35,703 nt of DNA from a virus. The position numbers were made by a program, and so were the translations under genes. Below, one piece after another: positions 23,597 to 31,362 of the stretch; the stretch's first letter is position 1; each line of letters begins with the position of its first letter. The stretch is from positions 1 through 35,703 of IMG/VR virus record IMGVR_UViG_3300024324_000798; one strand, written 5' to 3'. The notes under the pieces are model-generated. The model had not been told where the DNA came from, searched no databases, and worked only from the letters and a program-made list of their open reading frames with translations.

Positions 23597-23749
23597 CTAT
23601 TTCTCTTTCCACTTAGGATCTTTCAGAAGTTGCATTTTCTTGTAATGCTCTTCAAGATTCTCATTTGGAAATTTCTTATCAAACCACTTTTTCAGGTCCG
23701 GCTTACTCAACCTTGTGAGCGCAACCGGTAAATGTGTTAATTTTCCCAT
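23597..23749 (-). CDS. Small basic protein, 50 aa, coupled to the major tail gene
   Basis: A short ORF that is easy to miss. It starts in a TAATG overlap with the stop of the major tail gene and ends 33 nt before the terminator. The product is lysine-rich (LSKPDLKKWFDKKFPNE .. YKKMQLLKDPKWKEK) with Trp and Phe pairs, no membrane segment and no known family. Its stop-start coupling and its place before the terminator make it a likely real gene that is co-expressed at a high level. Confidence 0.65.
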   Translation of the reverse strand: MGKLTHLPVALTRLSKPDLKKWFDKKFPNENLEEHYKKMQLLKDPKWKEK

Positions 23750-24648
23750 TATTCAGCCTCCACTAATAGTTTATTACTCAGAGCATCAACAACTGAACTT
23801 GTCAGTTCTTTAACCCTGCATCCAACATAATCACCCGCAACTAAATCTACTGGTGAGGCCTCTTTCTGAATTAACAGATCATAAGTCCCATCAGAATTAT
23901 CAGTTGCAGCAATAGTAACATCAGAGAGATCATTTGAGAATAAAACTTCAAAATCAGCCGTTGCAAGTCCGGTTACAACAGCACCGCATCTCTTTCTTAC
24001 CCAAACAATAACAGTACTTGTTGCAATAACAAGTGCTGTTTTGATAGTCATATTATAACCATCAGGAAGGTAAGTCTTCAAAGTTTTCAACGGGTTCCAA
24101 ATTGGCTTAGCTAATCTGGATGTTGTGAATTGATCTCTGTCTTCGTAGTTAATGTAAATCGGGAATGATTGAGCTTTTGAATCAGGCATTGGTAACTGAT
24201 TACCACCTGCTGTAATATTGGCAGTAAAACCACCAAATAAACTCGCTTCTCCCTCATAAAACATCATTGATCCATCCTGTAGGAATAATACAACATCATA
24301 ATCACCACCGTCAAAAACCTTCTTCATTTCATTGAAATTACAAAGGCCGGTGTCAACAAAGAATGTTGCACTCGGTGGATTAATTTTTGTTATTTCCTTT
24401 TGTCCTGATGTACTTTCTTCATTGTTTGGTGCTGTTGAAGTCACTTCATAACTCAACACCGGAATATAGAAAGCAGTCAGCGACTGTTGGATCTTAGTTT
24501 TCCAAGTGATCTTATTTAAAATATCACTCAAGGCACTAAAAGTAATACCCTTGGTTAATATACCTAACCCTTTTACGGGTGCAGGTGGTTTAATACAATC
24601 CTGATTGAATCCACCTGGTAAATCTGCTGCACAAAATTCTTGTCCCAT
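23749..24648 (-). CDS. Major tail (tube) protein, putative
   Basis: 299 aa, in the usual place between head-tail connectors and the tape measure. The first about 190 residues (ITWKTKIQQSLTAFYIPVLSYEV, FFVDTGLCNFNEMKKVF, YDVVLFLQDGSMMFYEGEASLFGGFTANIT, FPIYINYEDRDQF) suggest a tail-tube beta-barrel. The last about 100 residues form a separate Ig/filamin-like domain (VTGLATADFEVLFS, ATDNSDGTYDLLI, YVGCRVKELTSSVVDALS), the kind of surface decoration often added to tube subunits. It is followed by the 50-aa gene and a terminator, consistent with a highly expressed unit. Assignment rests on order and fold signs. Confidence 0.7.
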   Translation of the reverse strand: MGQEFCAADLPGGFNQDCIKPPAPVKGLGILTKGITFSALSDILNKITWKTKIQQSLTAFYIPVLSYEVTSTAPNNEESTSGQKEITKINPPSATFFVDTGLCNFNEMKKVFDGGDYDVVLFLQDGSMMFYEGEASLFGGFTANITAGGNQLPMPDSKAQSFPIYINYEDRDQFTTSRLAKPIWNPLKTLKTYLPDGYNMTIKTALVIATSTVIVWVRKRCGAVVTGLATADFEVLFSNDLSDVTIAATDNSDGTYDLLIQKEASPVDLVAGDYVGCRVKELTSSVVDALSNKLLVEAE

Positions 24649-24658
24649 GGTTTTTATT

Positions 24659-25357
24659 TTAAGGTAAACACTGTTTTTCTAATACTTTTAAGGTCATATT
24701 GGTTATCTCAATAGCATCAACAAAATCTCCCAATTGTTTTGCGGCTGTACTCGGTGTTAAACCCCAATACAATCTATCTGTCTTAACATGCGGAATAATA
24801 TTGTTTTCGATATCAAAATAACCACTTGTAATTATTTCATTCAAAAAGTCCTGGTAAATTGGATACAAGCGAGTCTTGAAAACATTCTCAATACGTTCCT
24901 CAGAATTGTAATTCTTATCAGTATACATACCAATAATAAACCTGAATGTTGCAATAGCATAATCCTGTTGAACGTTCCGATTCTCATTGATATCATATAT
25001 CAAAGCAATAAAGGGATACTTCTGATATTTGAAGTTTTCGGTTTTACCGTCTTTCCTCATCAATGTCTCAGCCAATTTCTTGATTGGTTCATCAATAAAG
25101 TAAGGAGATAACGCAGTCCATGTTGTTAAATCTGAGAGTTCACCCGGAACAATAAACGCACTACTTGTTGCTGATACTACTTTGTAATCTGTACCATCAA
25201 TATCAACGATATCACCATCAATAAAGGTGTTTTCATCAGTAATGGTTGTGTTACCACCTGATATAGCTGAATTACTGGCATCTCCGGTTTCCCGGATATT
25301 ACCAATAATCTCAGAGAAAACATCTCTATACACTATGACATCAGAAACCGTATACAT
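24659..25357 (-). CDS. Tail terminator / head-tail joining protein, putative
   Basis: 232 aa, placed between a connector and the major tail protein. The C-terminal two thirds (KYPFIALIYDINENRN, YAIATFRFIIGMYTDKNYNSEERIENVF, LYPIYQDFLNEI, DAIEITNMTLKVLE) have the alpha/beta pattern expected of a tail terminator. Residues about 30-85 are an extra small beta module (IDGDIVDIDGTDYKVVSATSSAFIV..) resembling the insert in the capsid protein. It overlaps the connector gene by 17 nt. Confidence 0.55.
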   Translation of the reverse strand: MYTVSDVIVYRDVFSEIIGNIRETGDASNSAISGGNTTITDENTFIDGDIVDIDGTDYKVVSATSSAFIVPGELSDLTTWTALSPYFIDEPIKKLAETLMRKDGKTENFKYQKYPFIALIYDINENRNVQQDYAIATFRFIIGMYTDKNYNSEERIENVFKTRLYPIYQDFLNEIITSGYFDIENNIIPHVKTDRLYWGLTPSTAAKQLGDFVDAIEITNMTLKVLEKQCLP

Positions 25358-25958
25358 TTATTCTTTTTAAGGGTGTAAATTCCCATTCAGGGAAATCACT
25401 CAGATTATTAACCAGGTAATTATACAAACTAGGCTGATCGTTAAAGTATACATAGGTTGATTGATCATAAATATCAAACTGACACGGATGATAATAACTT
25501 TCATTATTCACATAATGGATATCACCACCCAATTTTACAACTTCATTGTACGCTTCAACATACTTATCAACTGAAATAACCCTATCACCAACAAGGGTAT
25601 CCGGGTCCATCTCACCAATTCCGGTAGTTACTGTTTGAATTTTCTTCAACCAGTAAACATAAACGTAATATGCAATTAAAGATTCTCTGTCATCATTGAC
25701 TAAACCTTTCCATTTTCTCTTAACAGTCCTTCCATTAAAAGCAAATGTGAACTCTGCACCATTCGTTATAGCTGCAAATCTACCAGTATCGGTTGCGGCA
25801 ATATATAGCGAATACAACTCATATCCCATCAACTTAATCAATATATCTTCCTGATACTTCTTAATCAAAGCATTAAGGGTTGAATCTTCACCTGTTCTAT
25901 CCAGGTTAGGAATAGAGATGTCGTTAATAAAATATAAGTTGTCTACTAAATTTGCCAT
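25341..25958 (-). CDS. Head-tail connector protein (DUF6712-like)
   Basis: 205 aa. The opening FINDISIPNLDRTGEDSTLNALIKKYQEDILIKLMGYELYSLY is the helical pattern of head-tail connector/adaptor proteins, and the following WKGLVNDDRESLIAYYVYVYWLK is typical of the DUF6712 group in phages of Bacteroidota. It would sit below the portal. Order fits: capsid, small proteins, connector, terminator, tube. Confidence 0.7.
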   Translation of the reverse strand: MANLVDNLYFINDISIPNLDRTGEDSTLNALIKKYQEDILIKLMGYELYSLYIAATDTGRFAAITNGAEFTFAFNGRTVKRKWKGLVNDDRESLIAYYVYVYWLKKIQTVTTGIGEMDPDTLVGDRVISVDKYVEAYNEVVKLGGDIHYVNNESYYHPCQFDIYDQSTYVYFNDQPSLYNYLVNNLSDFPEWEFTPLKRINVYGF

Positions 25959-25966
25959 TGATTAAC

Positions 25967-26200
25967 CTATTTTTCTGTCTTCTTACCAGCTGTTTTTAAT
26001 TTCTTAATCTCAGCTTTTAGTTTACCGTTTTCAGTTGTTTTCTCTTCCAATTTAGCCTTGATATCTTTAATCTCAGCTTTTAGTTCAGTATCATCAGCAC
26101 CTTCAAAATACCGAATTGAACCTCTTGCAACCAACAACCTTCCACGCTCACGAATAATTCTGACAGCTTTTGCATTTCCCTTGATAACCAGTGTTTCCAT
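25967..26200 (-). CDS. Small coiled-coil protein, 77 aa
   Basis: Two parts are visible: an N-terminal beta-like segment (LVIKGNAKAVRIIRERGRLLVARGSIRYF) and a long heptad coiled coil (ELKAEIKDIKAKLEEKTTENGKLKAEIKKLKTAGKK). Function unknown. Position just after the capsid genes suggests a head accessory or connector protein. It starts 6 nt after the preceding stop. Confidence 0.65.
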   Translation of the reverse strand: METLVIKGNAKAVRIIRERGRLLVARGSIRYFEGADDTELKAEIKDIKAKLEEKTTENGKLKAEIKKLKTAGKKTEK

Positions 26201-26206
26201 AATTAC

Positions 26207-26614
26207 TTATTTTAAAACCCAATCATTTCTTACAACCACCGTATCCGTAGAGATACTATTGAATCTACGTTTATAATAAAGGAATGGAGTAGTTGTACCC
26301 GATATAAGGTGAACCACTGCAACCCCTGTGGATGGTGCAATTATAATTGAATCTGCTGTTGTTAATTTAGCCCAGACAACCTGATCATTCGAACCAAACA
26401 AACTCACATAAACTGTGTCATTTGAATTGAGTCCAATATTATCAACATAACCTGCATAGCCATAGACATTATTGTCTTTGAGTTTAATATCAAGTTCCTG
26501 GAATACAATACCGGAACCATTGATAGTGTCATTAGCTTCGATCTCAACATAATCCTGTGAGAATCCACATGCGGCAATCATTACCGATACGATAAGAACA
26601 ATAAACTTTTTCAT
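26207..26614 (-). CDS. Signal-peptide-bearing protein next to the capsid gene, 135 aa
   Basis: Begins MKKFIVLIVSVMIAACGFSQ, a Sec signal peptide; cleavage after SQ is likely, though the Cys in AACG could also act as a lipobox. The mature part is beta-rich (DTVYVSLFGSNDQVVWAKLT, STGVAVVHLISG, FLYYKRRF), like a small decoration or surface protein. The gene has one of the few strong Shine-Dalgarno sequences here (TAAGGAGGT directly after the capsid stop). Such a leader is odd for a protein placed between capsid and connector genes. Confidence 0.75.
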   Translation of the reverse strand: MKKFIVLIVSVMIAACGFSQDYVEIEANDTINGSGIVFQELDIKLKDNNVYGYAGYVDNIGLNSNDTVYVSLFGSNDQVVWAKLTTADSIIIAPSTGVAVVHLISGTTTPFLYYKRRFNSISTDTVVVRNDWVLK

Positions 26615-26617
26615 GAT

Positions 26618-26626
26618 ACCTCCTTA
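26618..26626 (-). promoter_or_regulatory. Strong Shine-Dalgarno sequence overlapping the capsid stop
   Basis: Minus strand TAAGGAGGT, where TAA is the capsid stop codon, then ATC and ATG at 26614. It is nearly a full anti-SD complement with short spacing, in a genome where most starts lack any such site. It should give strong translation of the 135-aa protein. Confidence 0.65.
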
Positions 26627-28324
26627 TACTTCGTTAATAGCATTGATTGCTGTAGTAAATGAACCACTGATAAACATGTACTGGTTGAAGATTGGGAATA
26701 ACAGTTGCTCTTGTACAATTGCAACAATCTCATTCTTCTTCTTAGTATCAACATCTTCAGCAAATTCAAGTGTCAGGTCTTCAAACCAATATACACCACA
26801 TCCAAGCGCCCAATCACCAACCATAAATTTACCGGCCGGCATTGCAGTAGTTTCAACAACAGGAACACCACCAATCATCAAGATGCCATTATCTGATCTC
26901 TTAACTCCAATGTAATGTTCATCATTGCCTTTCAGTAATTCAATTGCTGCTGCATCTTGAGGGTTCAGAACAATACCGTTTGCTGAGTATTCACCAACAG
27001 TAACAAGTGACAATGCAACTCTTAGAACATCAGCTTCCTGAGCGGCTGCAACATTAGTTTTCCATCGGTTAGCAACTGTGAACGTCCATGCACTTGTATC
27101 AGCCTCAGCTACGTAGGTAAGGTCGATCAAAATATGCTTAGGATCAATAACTGTTACATCATGTGTACCGTTATAAGTGGCTTCGGTAGCATTGGCAATT
27201 GTAATCTTGCTACCATTATCAATTACCTGATTAGCTGCAAATGTAATCTTAGCTTTTGCACCACCATCATAAGTGGCAACGGAAGAAACTGATGCGGCTG
27301 CACCTGTTGTTTGAGTATTAATTCTGGTTGCAAAATCTTCAACAACATCAAACAATCCCTGAACGTTATTCCCGGCTCCATCACCAAATAGTAATTGGAA
27401 GTCCTCAACATAACGAACCATCGCTGGCAATCTCTGTGATAAATGTGTTGAAATAAACGGTACTGACTTCATTACATTCTTAGAAATTGGTACAGCATGT
27501 CCGATTCTTTTGGCTACAACAGTACTTTCTTGCATTTTGAATGTAGTGTCCGCAAGCGTTCCATTCTCAGCAAGAACATCAGCGTTTCTATCCCATGAAT
27601 AAACTTCCAGGAATGCTAACTGATGTGTATCAATTGGTGAGTTAGGTATAAGATCACGAATATTAAGCCTTACTACTTGAGGATGGTCCAGAACTCTGTC
27701 AACCCCGGTGGTAATCAATGCACGTGTAGCACCATAATCACTGGTGATTGATACAGTTTTTCTATCAATTTCCATCTTAGCAGAATAACCCATTCCGAAA
27801 CCTTTACTTGAAGCATTCTTGAAATCATCAGACTCGCAGAACTCAGCAATAGCATCTTTCAATGACTTCATATCTGTTCCTTTGATCTTCTTATCCAATA
27901 TCTCCTGCATCTTTTCACCTTGAATCTTCAAAGCTTCTGAGAGTTCAGTTTGTCGCTTGTCATAAGCTGCAAACATATCCTCATTGGATTTCTTCAACTT
28001 CGCTTCCCAATCATTGACAGATTTATCAAAATCCTCCTGAGTTAACACACCTTCCCGTTTTTCATTAACGAGTTTATCAATCTCAATCTTAAAGTCGGCA
28101 AATTCCTTTGTCAACATCGATTTATTGTCATCCTTGATTGTTTTCATGAGCTTCACTTCACCTTCAGTGAAAGTGACAGCAGTAGCACCAGTAGCCATAA
28201 AGCCACCTTCAATGGCGCCAAAACCCATGTAAGGAGCAACAACAAACGCTAAAAAGGCAAACAACGGGATCAGAAAATATCTGTGTCGTTTACCAAATCC
28301 GAATAAAATTTTTCCTAATTTCAT
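26624..28324 (-). CDS. Major capsid protein, HK97 fold
   Basis: 566 aa from the ATG at 28324, which lies 13 nt after the protease-like gene; upstream in-frame codons to 28381 overlap that gene. Residues about 16-36 (YFLIPLFAFLAFVVAPYMGFG) are a membrane-type segment. About 55-160 are a delta-domain-like coiled coil (EGEVKLMKTIKDDNKSML .. QEILDKKIKG), expected to be removed at maturation. The HK97 core follows (ALITTGVDRVLDH, LAFLEVYSWDRNADVLAENG, FQLLFGDGAGNNVQGL, NGIVLNPQDAAAIELLK, GGVPVVETTAMPAGKFMVGD). About 340-420 are an inserted beta domain (TYNGTHDVTVIDPKHILIDLTY .. SAWTF) in the middle of the core. Capsid identity is strong. Confidence 0.9.
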   Translation of the reverse strand: MKLGKILFGFGKRHRYFLIPLFAFLAFVVAPYMGFGAIEGGFMATGATAVTFTEGEVKLMKTIKDDNKSMLTKEFADFKIEIDKLVNEKREGVLTQEDFDKSVNDWEAKLKKSNEDMFAAYDKRQTELSEALKIQGEKMQEILDKKIKGTDMKSLKDAIAEFCESDDFKNASSKGFGMGYSAKMEIDRKTVSITSDYGATRALITTGVDRVLDHPQVVRLNIRDLIPNSPIDTHQLAFLEVYSWDRNADVLAENGTLADTTFKMQESTVVAKRIGHAVPISKNVMKSVPFISTHLSQRLPAMVRYVEDFQLLFGDGAGNNVQGLFDVVEDFATRINTQTTGAAASVSSVATYDGGAKAKITFAANQVIDNGSKITIANATEATYNGTHDVTVIDPKHILIDLTYVAEADTSAWTFTVANRWKTNVAAAQEADVLRVALSLVTVGEYSANGIVLNPQDAAAIELLKGNDEHYIGVKRSDNGILMIGGVPVVETTAMPAGKFMVGDWALGCGVYWFEDLTLEFAEDVDTKKKNEIVAIVQEQLLFPIFNQYMFISGSFTTAINAINEV

Positions 28325-28337
28325 CTTTACTTCGTTT

Positions 28338-29165
28338 TTAATTAAATGATTTATAGTTTTCAGCCAACTTGTTATAATCAACTGGAGTGTCGCTTAACGG
28401 CTCCTTATGAGTGTTCGTGAACGGCTCAAATTTCATATTATTATCTAAAGTTGGGGTTGCAAAATTACTTCCATTTGGAACTGCTGAACCTTCAATTGCT
28501 TTGGCTTCTTTAATAAACCAGGCATAACCAAATTTCTCAGCGTCATCAAGATTAACGATTTCAGTTGAATACTTTTCCCATGCTTCGAATTCAGCACCGT
28601 ATGAATCATCATTAATACCCAATATCATCTTGATATAATACATACCAACACTGTGCATTTTGACCCATCCGTTTGAATATTGATCAAACATGAATTCATT
28701 TCTCTTTTGTCTTATCAGTGAATCAAAAGTTAATCCTTCAGTGTTACCTTTATATTCAGGATAACCAAGTTCGCTCCACGTATAGGTCTTAACAAATGCT
28801 TCAAGATCTGGACCATCAGAGATTATATGAGAGAATTTTCTTGATTCATGTTCCTGTAGATGCATCATATTCCTGTTTTCCTTAAGGGTTTTATTCCAAA
28901 TACCTTTAAGATGAACATCTCTATGGGAATCATATAAGTTGGTTGTATTTATAATAACTCTTGTTTTGAATTTATCAGAATCAGGAATAAAAGGTTCATT
29001 CGCTTTCAATACCTCACCTTTGCTATCAAAAAGCAATGAACTTGTTGTACATATATCAGCAAGTTTCTTTTCCGCTTTCTTCTGAGCAATTAAAGTTTCC
29101 TTATTTGCAATTAAGAAATTGAATAATTCTTTTTTTGATCCGAATTTGCTCTCATCTATAATCAT
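28338..29165 (-). CDS. Prohead protease-like protein (HK97/U35 type), putative
   Basis: 275 aa, directly before the capsid gene. The pattern SHRDVHLKGIWNKTLKEN .. HLQEHESRKFSHI resembles the 'DrdgDvv.pGaf..tL..n...W.H' start of HK97-family prohead proteases, with H106 as catalytic His. GWVKMHSVGMYY (S172) matches the catalytic 'G.SIGF' strand, and KAIEGSAVPNGSNFATP (E225) matches the 'E.SLVp.PAN' element. It would remove the N-terminal delta domain of the capsid protein. The match is remote, so the call is moderate. A short helical N-terminal extension (1-50) is extra. Confidence 0.65.
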   Translation of the reverse strand: MIIDESKFGSKKELFNFLIANKETLIAQKKAEKKLADICTTSSLLFDSKGEVLKANEPFIPDSDKFKTRVIINTTNLYDSHRDVHLKGIWNKTLKENRNMMHLQEHESRKFSHIISDGPDLEAFVKTYTWSELGYPEYKGNTEGLTFDSLIRQKRNEFMFDQYSNGWVKMHSVGMYYIKMILGINDDSYGAEFEAWEKYSTEIVNLDDAEKFGYAWFIKEAKAIEGSAVPNGSNFATPTLDNNMKFEPFTNTHKEPLSDTPVDYNKLAENYKSFN

Positions 29166-29171
29166 GATATA

Positions 29172-29870
29172 CTATTTAAAATTCCACATGAATCCATTAC
29201 TTGTTTTTACTATTCCCCTGCATGCTGCTGAGAGATTGGTTACTTTATAACCTAACTCTCTTTGTACATCATGTAATGAATCAAACTCTCTTATAATCTT
29301 ACCGGTAATCTTATCAATCTGTAAAACTGGCTTACTCGATGGATTATCCTTACCTAATTTACCAAAACCTGCACCAATCTTAAGCTTTACATCATAAGCA
29401 TGTTGATTGTTTTCTGAGCAAGTACACCATTCAAGATTACTAAACAGGTTGTTTAATTTATTACCATCCTTGTGATTAATAAATGGTTTATTACTGTTAT
29501 TTTTTATGAATGATTCTGCTACTAATTTATGAACCACACAGTGTTTGTATTTACCATCTTTACATAAGGATAATGAATAATACCCTCTGTTATTGATTCT
29601 CTGTTTGATTAACTGACCCTTGATATTTATGTGTCCATTTCTACTATGCTTAACACATCTGTCAATACTTCTTACATTCCCGGTATTACTAACTTGATAT
29701 AATCCGGAATAATTGATAACATCCCTCCAAACTTCTTTCATTACAACTGCTTTTTGATAATCAACCGCTTTGATTATAATTGTGGCAGGAGGTGCAGTTG
29801 TTATACCTCCAGTTATATTAGCCGCTAAACTAATACTAGCCACAATCAATATTTTAATCAGAAAGATCAT
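29172..29870 (-). CDS. HNH homing endonuclease (NUMOD4-HNH-NUMOD1) with fused membrane-type leader
   Basis: 232 aa. Residues about 46-75 (EVWRDVINYSGLYQVSNTGNVRSIDR) are a NUMOD4 DNA-binding motif, about 110-160 an HNH nuclease (HKLVAESFI, INHKDGNKLNNLFSNLEWCTCSENNQHAY), and the tail a NUMOD1-like repeat (PVLQIDKITGKIIREFDSLHDVQRELGY). This is a free-standing selfish nuclease set between portal and protease genes. Residues 1-43 (IFLIKILIVASISLAANITGG..) look like a membrane segment unrelated to the nuclease. The normal nuclease start would be the ATG at 29741 (MKEVW), so the longer frame may be the remains of an interrupted small membrane protein. The ATG at 29870 overlaps the 28-aa ORF. Confidence 0.85.
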   Translation of the reverse strand: MIFLIKILIVASISLAANITGGITTAPPATIIIKAVDYQKAVVMKEVWRDVINYSGLYQVSNTGNVRSIDRCVKHSRNGHINIKGQLIKQRINNRGYYSLSLCKDGKYKHCVVHKLVAESFIKNNSNKPFINHKDGNKLNNLFSNLEWCTCSENNQHAYDVKLKIGAGFGKLGKDNPSSKPVLQIDKITGKIIREFDSLHDVQRELGYKVTNLSAACRGIVKTSNGFMWNFK

Positions 29871-29953
29871 TTTTTTACAAGTTTCTTGTCATCAAGAAGT
29901 TTCTTTTTCTTATCCATCTCTTCTTGAATATGTTTCGGTAACGGCTTTTTCAT
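29867..29953 (-). CDS. Tiny lysine-rich ORF, 28 aa
   Basis: Starts at an ATG just after a host-type promoter and ends in an ATGA overlap with the next frame. The product is almost all charged residues (KKPLPKHIQEEMDKKKKLL..). The stop-start overlap and lack of other use for the 124-nt gap support it as a real small gene or a translated leader. No function can be given. Confidence 0.4.
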   Translation of the reverse strand: MKKPLPKHIQEEMDKKKKLLDDKKLVKK

Positions 29954-29958
29954 ACTTA

Positions 29959-29990
29959 CAAAAGTATATCAAAATGGTTATACTATACAA
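29959..29990 (-). promoter_or_regulatory. Bacteroidota housekeeping-type promoter after the portal gene
   Basis: Minus strand TTG (29990-29988), 21 nt, TACTTTTG (29966-29959). It lies in the gap after the portal stop and could boost the protease, capsid and connector genes. Predicted start is at or within a few nt of the ATG of the 28-aa ORF. Confidence 0.5.
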
Positions 29991-29994
29991 TATT

Positions 29995-31362
29995 TTATTT
30001 TTCAGGGGTATCCCCAAGAATTAATATCTGTTGTTCAGTGCTTAATTCAGAGAACCTTTTTTCACCATCAACTTTATCTGGTTGCATCTCAACAGCAGCT
30101 CTCCATTCGTTATAAGTACACCCATCAGTGAGGAACATTTCTTTCATCCTGGTTGAATCAGTTTTCTTTCTTTCGGATTCTTCCTTGATATTTTCCTGAA
30201 GTGCTTTGATGTGATCAAAACTACCTTCCAGCTTCATTCCATATTCTTTCAGATTCAACCAATTGTTAAACCCAATCAAGAAATCATCACTTTCCGGTAT
30301 GATAGTATTCTCAAACATTGCTCTGAATGCTTGCTTCTGATTTTCAAATGTTGCACCTTGTCTGTACAGTTTAACCAGTAGTTCCGGAACCCCATACATG
30401 TGAGCTGACTGCATTACATCGGTTTGGATCTCTTCAAATAATCCAAGTTCATTTGCGTTGTAACCTACCTTTTGGAATTCAAATGGTTGTCTTGTGAGAA
30501 CAAAACTGTTCTGTTCATCAAGCGTTCCGAATTGTTTAAAATCTTCCTGAGCTTCCTCATAATCTTCCTTCAATAATGGATACACATCACCACCACTTTT
30601 CAAACCACCGGTAAATACTCCAATTGGTCCTCTCCTTTTACCGATCTTATTACGGCTCTCAAGAGACATTGCAATATTCTGTATCTCTTTTCTTAATGCA
30701 AGTAATCTTGACCGGCCTGATACCCTGGAGTCATTTTTGAAGGTGATATTAACATCATTCCTCTGTAATATACTTTCAGTTTCAAAGATTCTCTTATTCT
30801 GACCCATTTCAAATTTGTACTTTGAAATAATCTTTGACATTTCATCAGCATCAAAATACATTCCTGTAAGAACTGGAGTCATATATTGTGAAGGAACATT
30901 GTTCAGAACTTTAACATTCATCAGGTCCATCTTAAAACCGACAGGAAGAGAAGCATACATGAACGAATCACCAAATACAGAGAGATAAGTATTGTTTTGC
31001 CTTAACCATTCGAAAGTACTTTGATGTGGATTAGGGTTATCCAGTAGACTTATCAACTTGAAATAAGCTTCTTTTTGTCCGCTTGGTACTGTTTCAGGTG
31101 TTAGAAGATCGTTAGTTGCTAAATCTCTCACCTTGAATTTAACCGTTGCGTGTGCTTGTGATTTTATATCAATGATTGACTTAATGGATCCTAGATTGTT
31201 GTAAATGTTTTCAAGTCCTGTTTTTGACCTCGGATTGAATTCATTTATGTCCCATATCGGGGATAATCTGAACCTGTTATCTCTTAAAGTATCTCCTTTG
31301 TTGACTTGTTTCTGTTCTTCACTGAACCATCTTTGTTTGATATACTCTTTAAATTTACTCAT
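29995..31362 (-). CDS. Portal protein
   Basis: 455 aa, after the large terminase gene and before the protease and capsid genes. The text SIKSIIDIKSQAHATVKFKVRD, NPHQSTFEWLRQNNTYLSVFGDSFMYA, SPIWDINEFNPRS and FDEIQTD-type regions (ELGLFEEIQTDVMQSAHMYGVPELLVKL, GATFENQKQAFRAMFENTIIPESDDFL) is characteristic of siphovirus portals. I take the ATG at 31362, which forms an ATGA overlap with the terminase stop. Two further in-frame codons beginning with TTG are unlikely to be used. It forms the dodecameric DNA gate. Confidence 0.88.
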   Translation of the reverse strand: MSKFKEYIKQRWFSEEQKQVNKGDTLRDNRFRLSPIWDINEFNPRSKTGLENIYNNLGSIKSIIDIKSQAHATVKFKVRDLATNDLLTPETVPSGQKEAYFKLISLLDNPNPHQSTFEWLRQNNTYLSVFGDSFMYASLPVGFKMDLMNVKVLNNVPSQYMTPVLTGMYFDADEMSKIISKYKFEMGQNKRIFETESILQRNDVNITFKNDSRVSGRSRLLALRKEIQNIAMSLESRNKIGKRRGPIGVFTGGLKSGGDVYPLLKEDYEEAQEDFKQFGTLDEQNSFVLTRQPFEFQKVGYNANELGLFEEIQTDVMQSAHMYGVPELLVKLYRQGATFENQKQAFRAMFENTIIPESDDFLIGFNNWLNLKEYGMKLEGSFDHIKALQENIKEESERKKTDSTRMKEMFLTDGCTYNEWRAAVEMQPDKVDGEKRFSELSTEQQILILGDTPEK

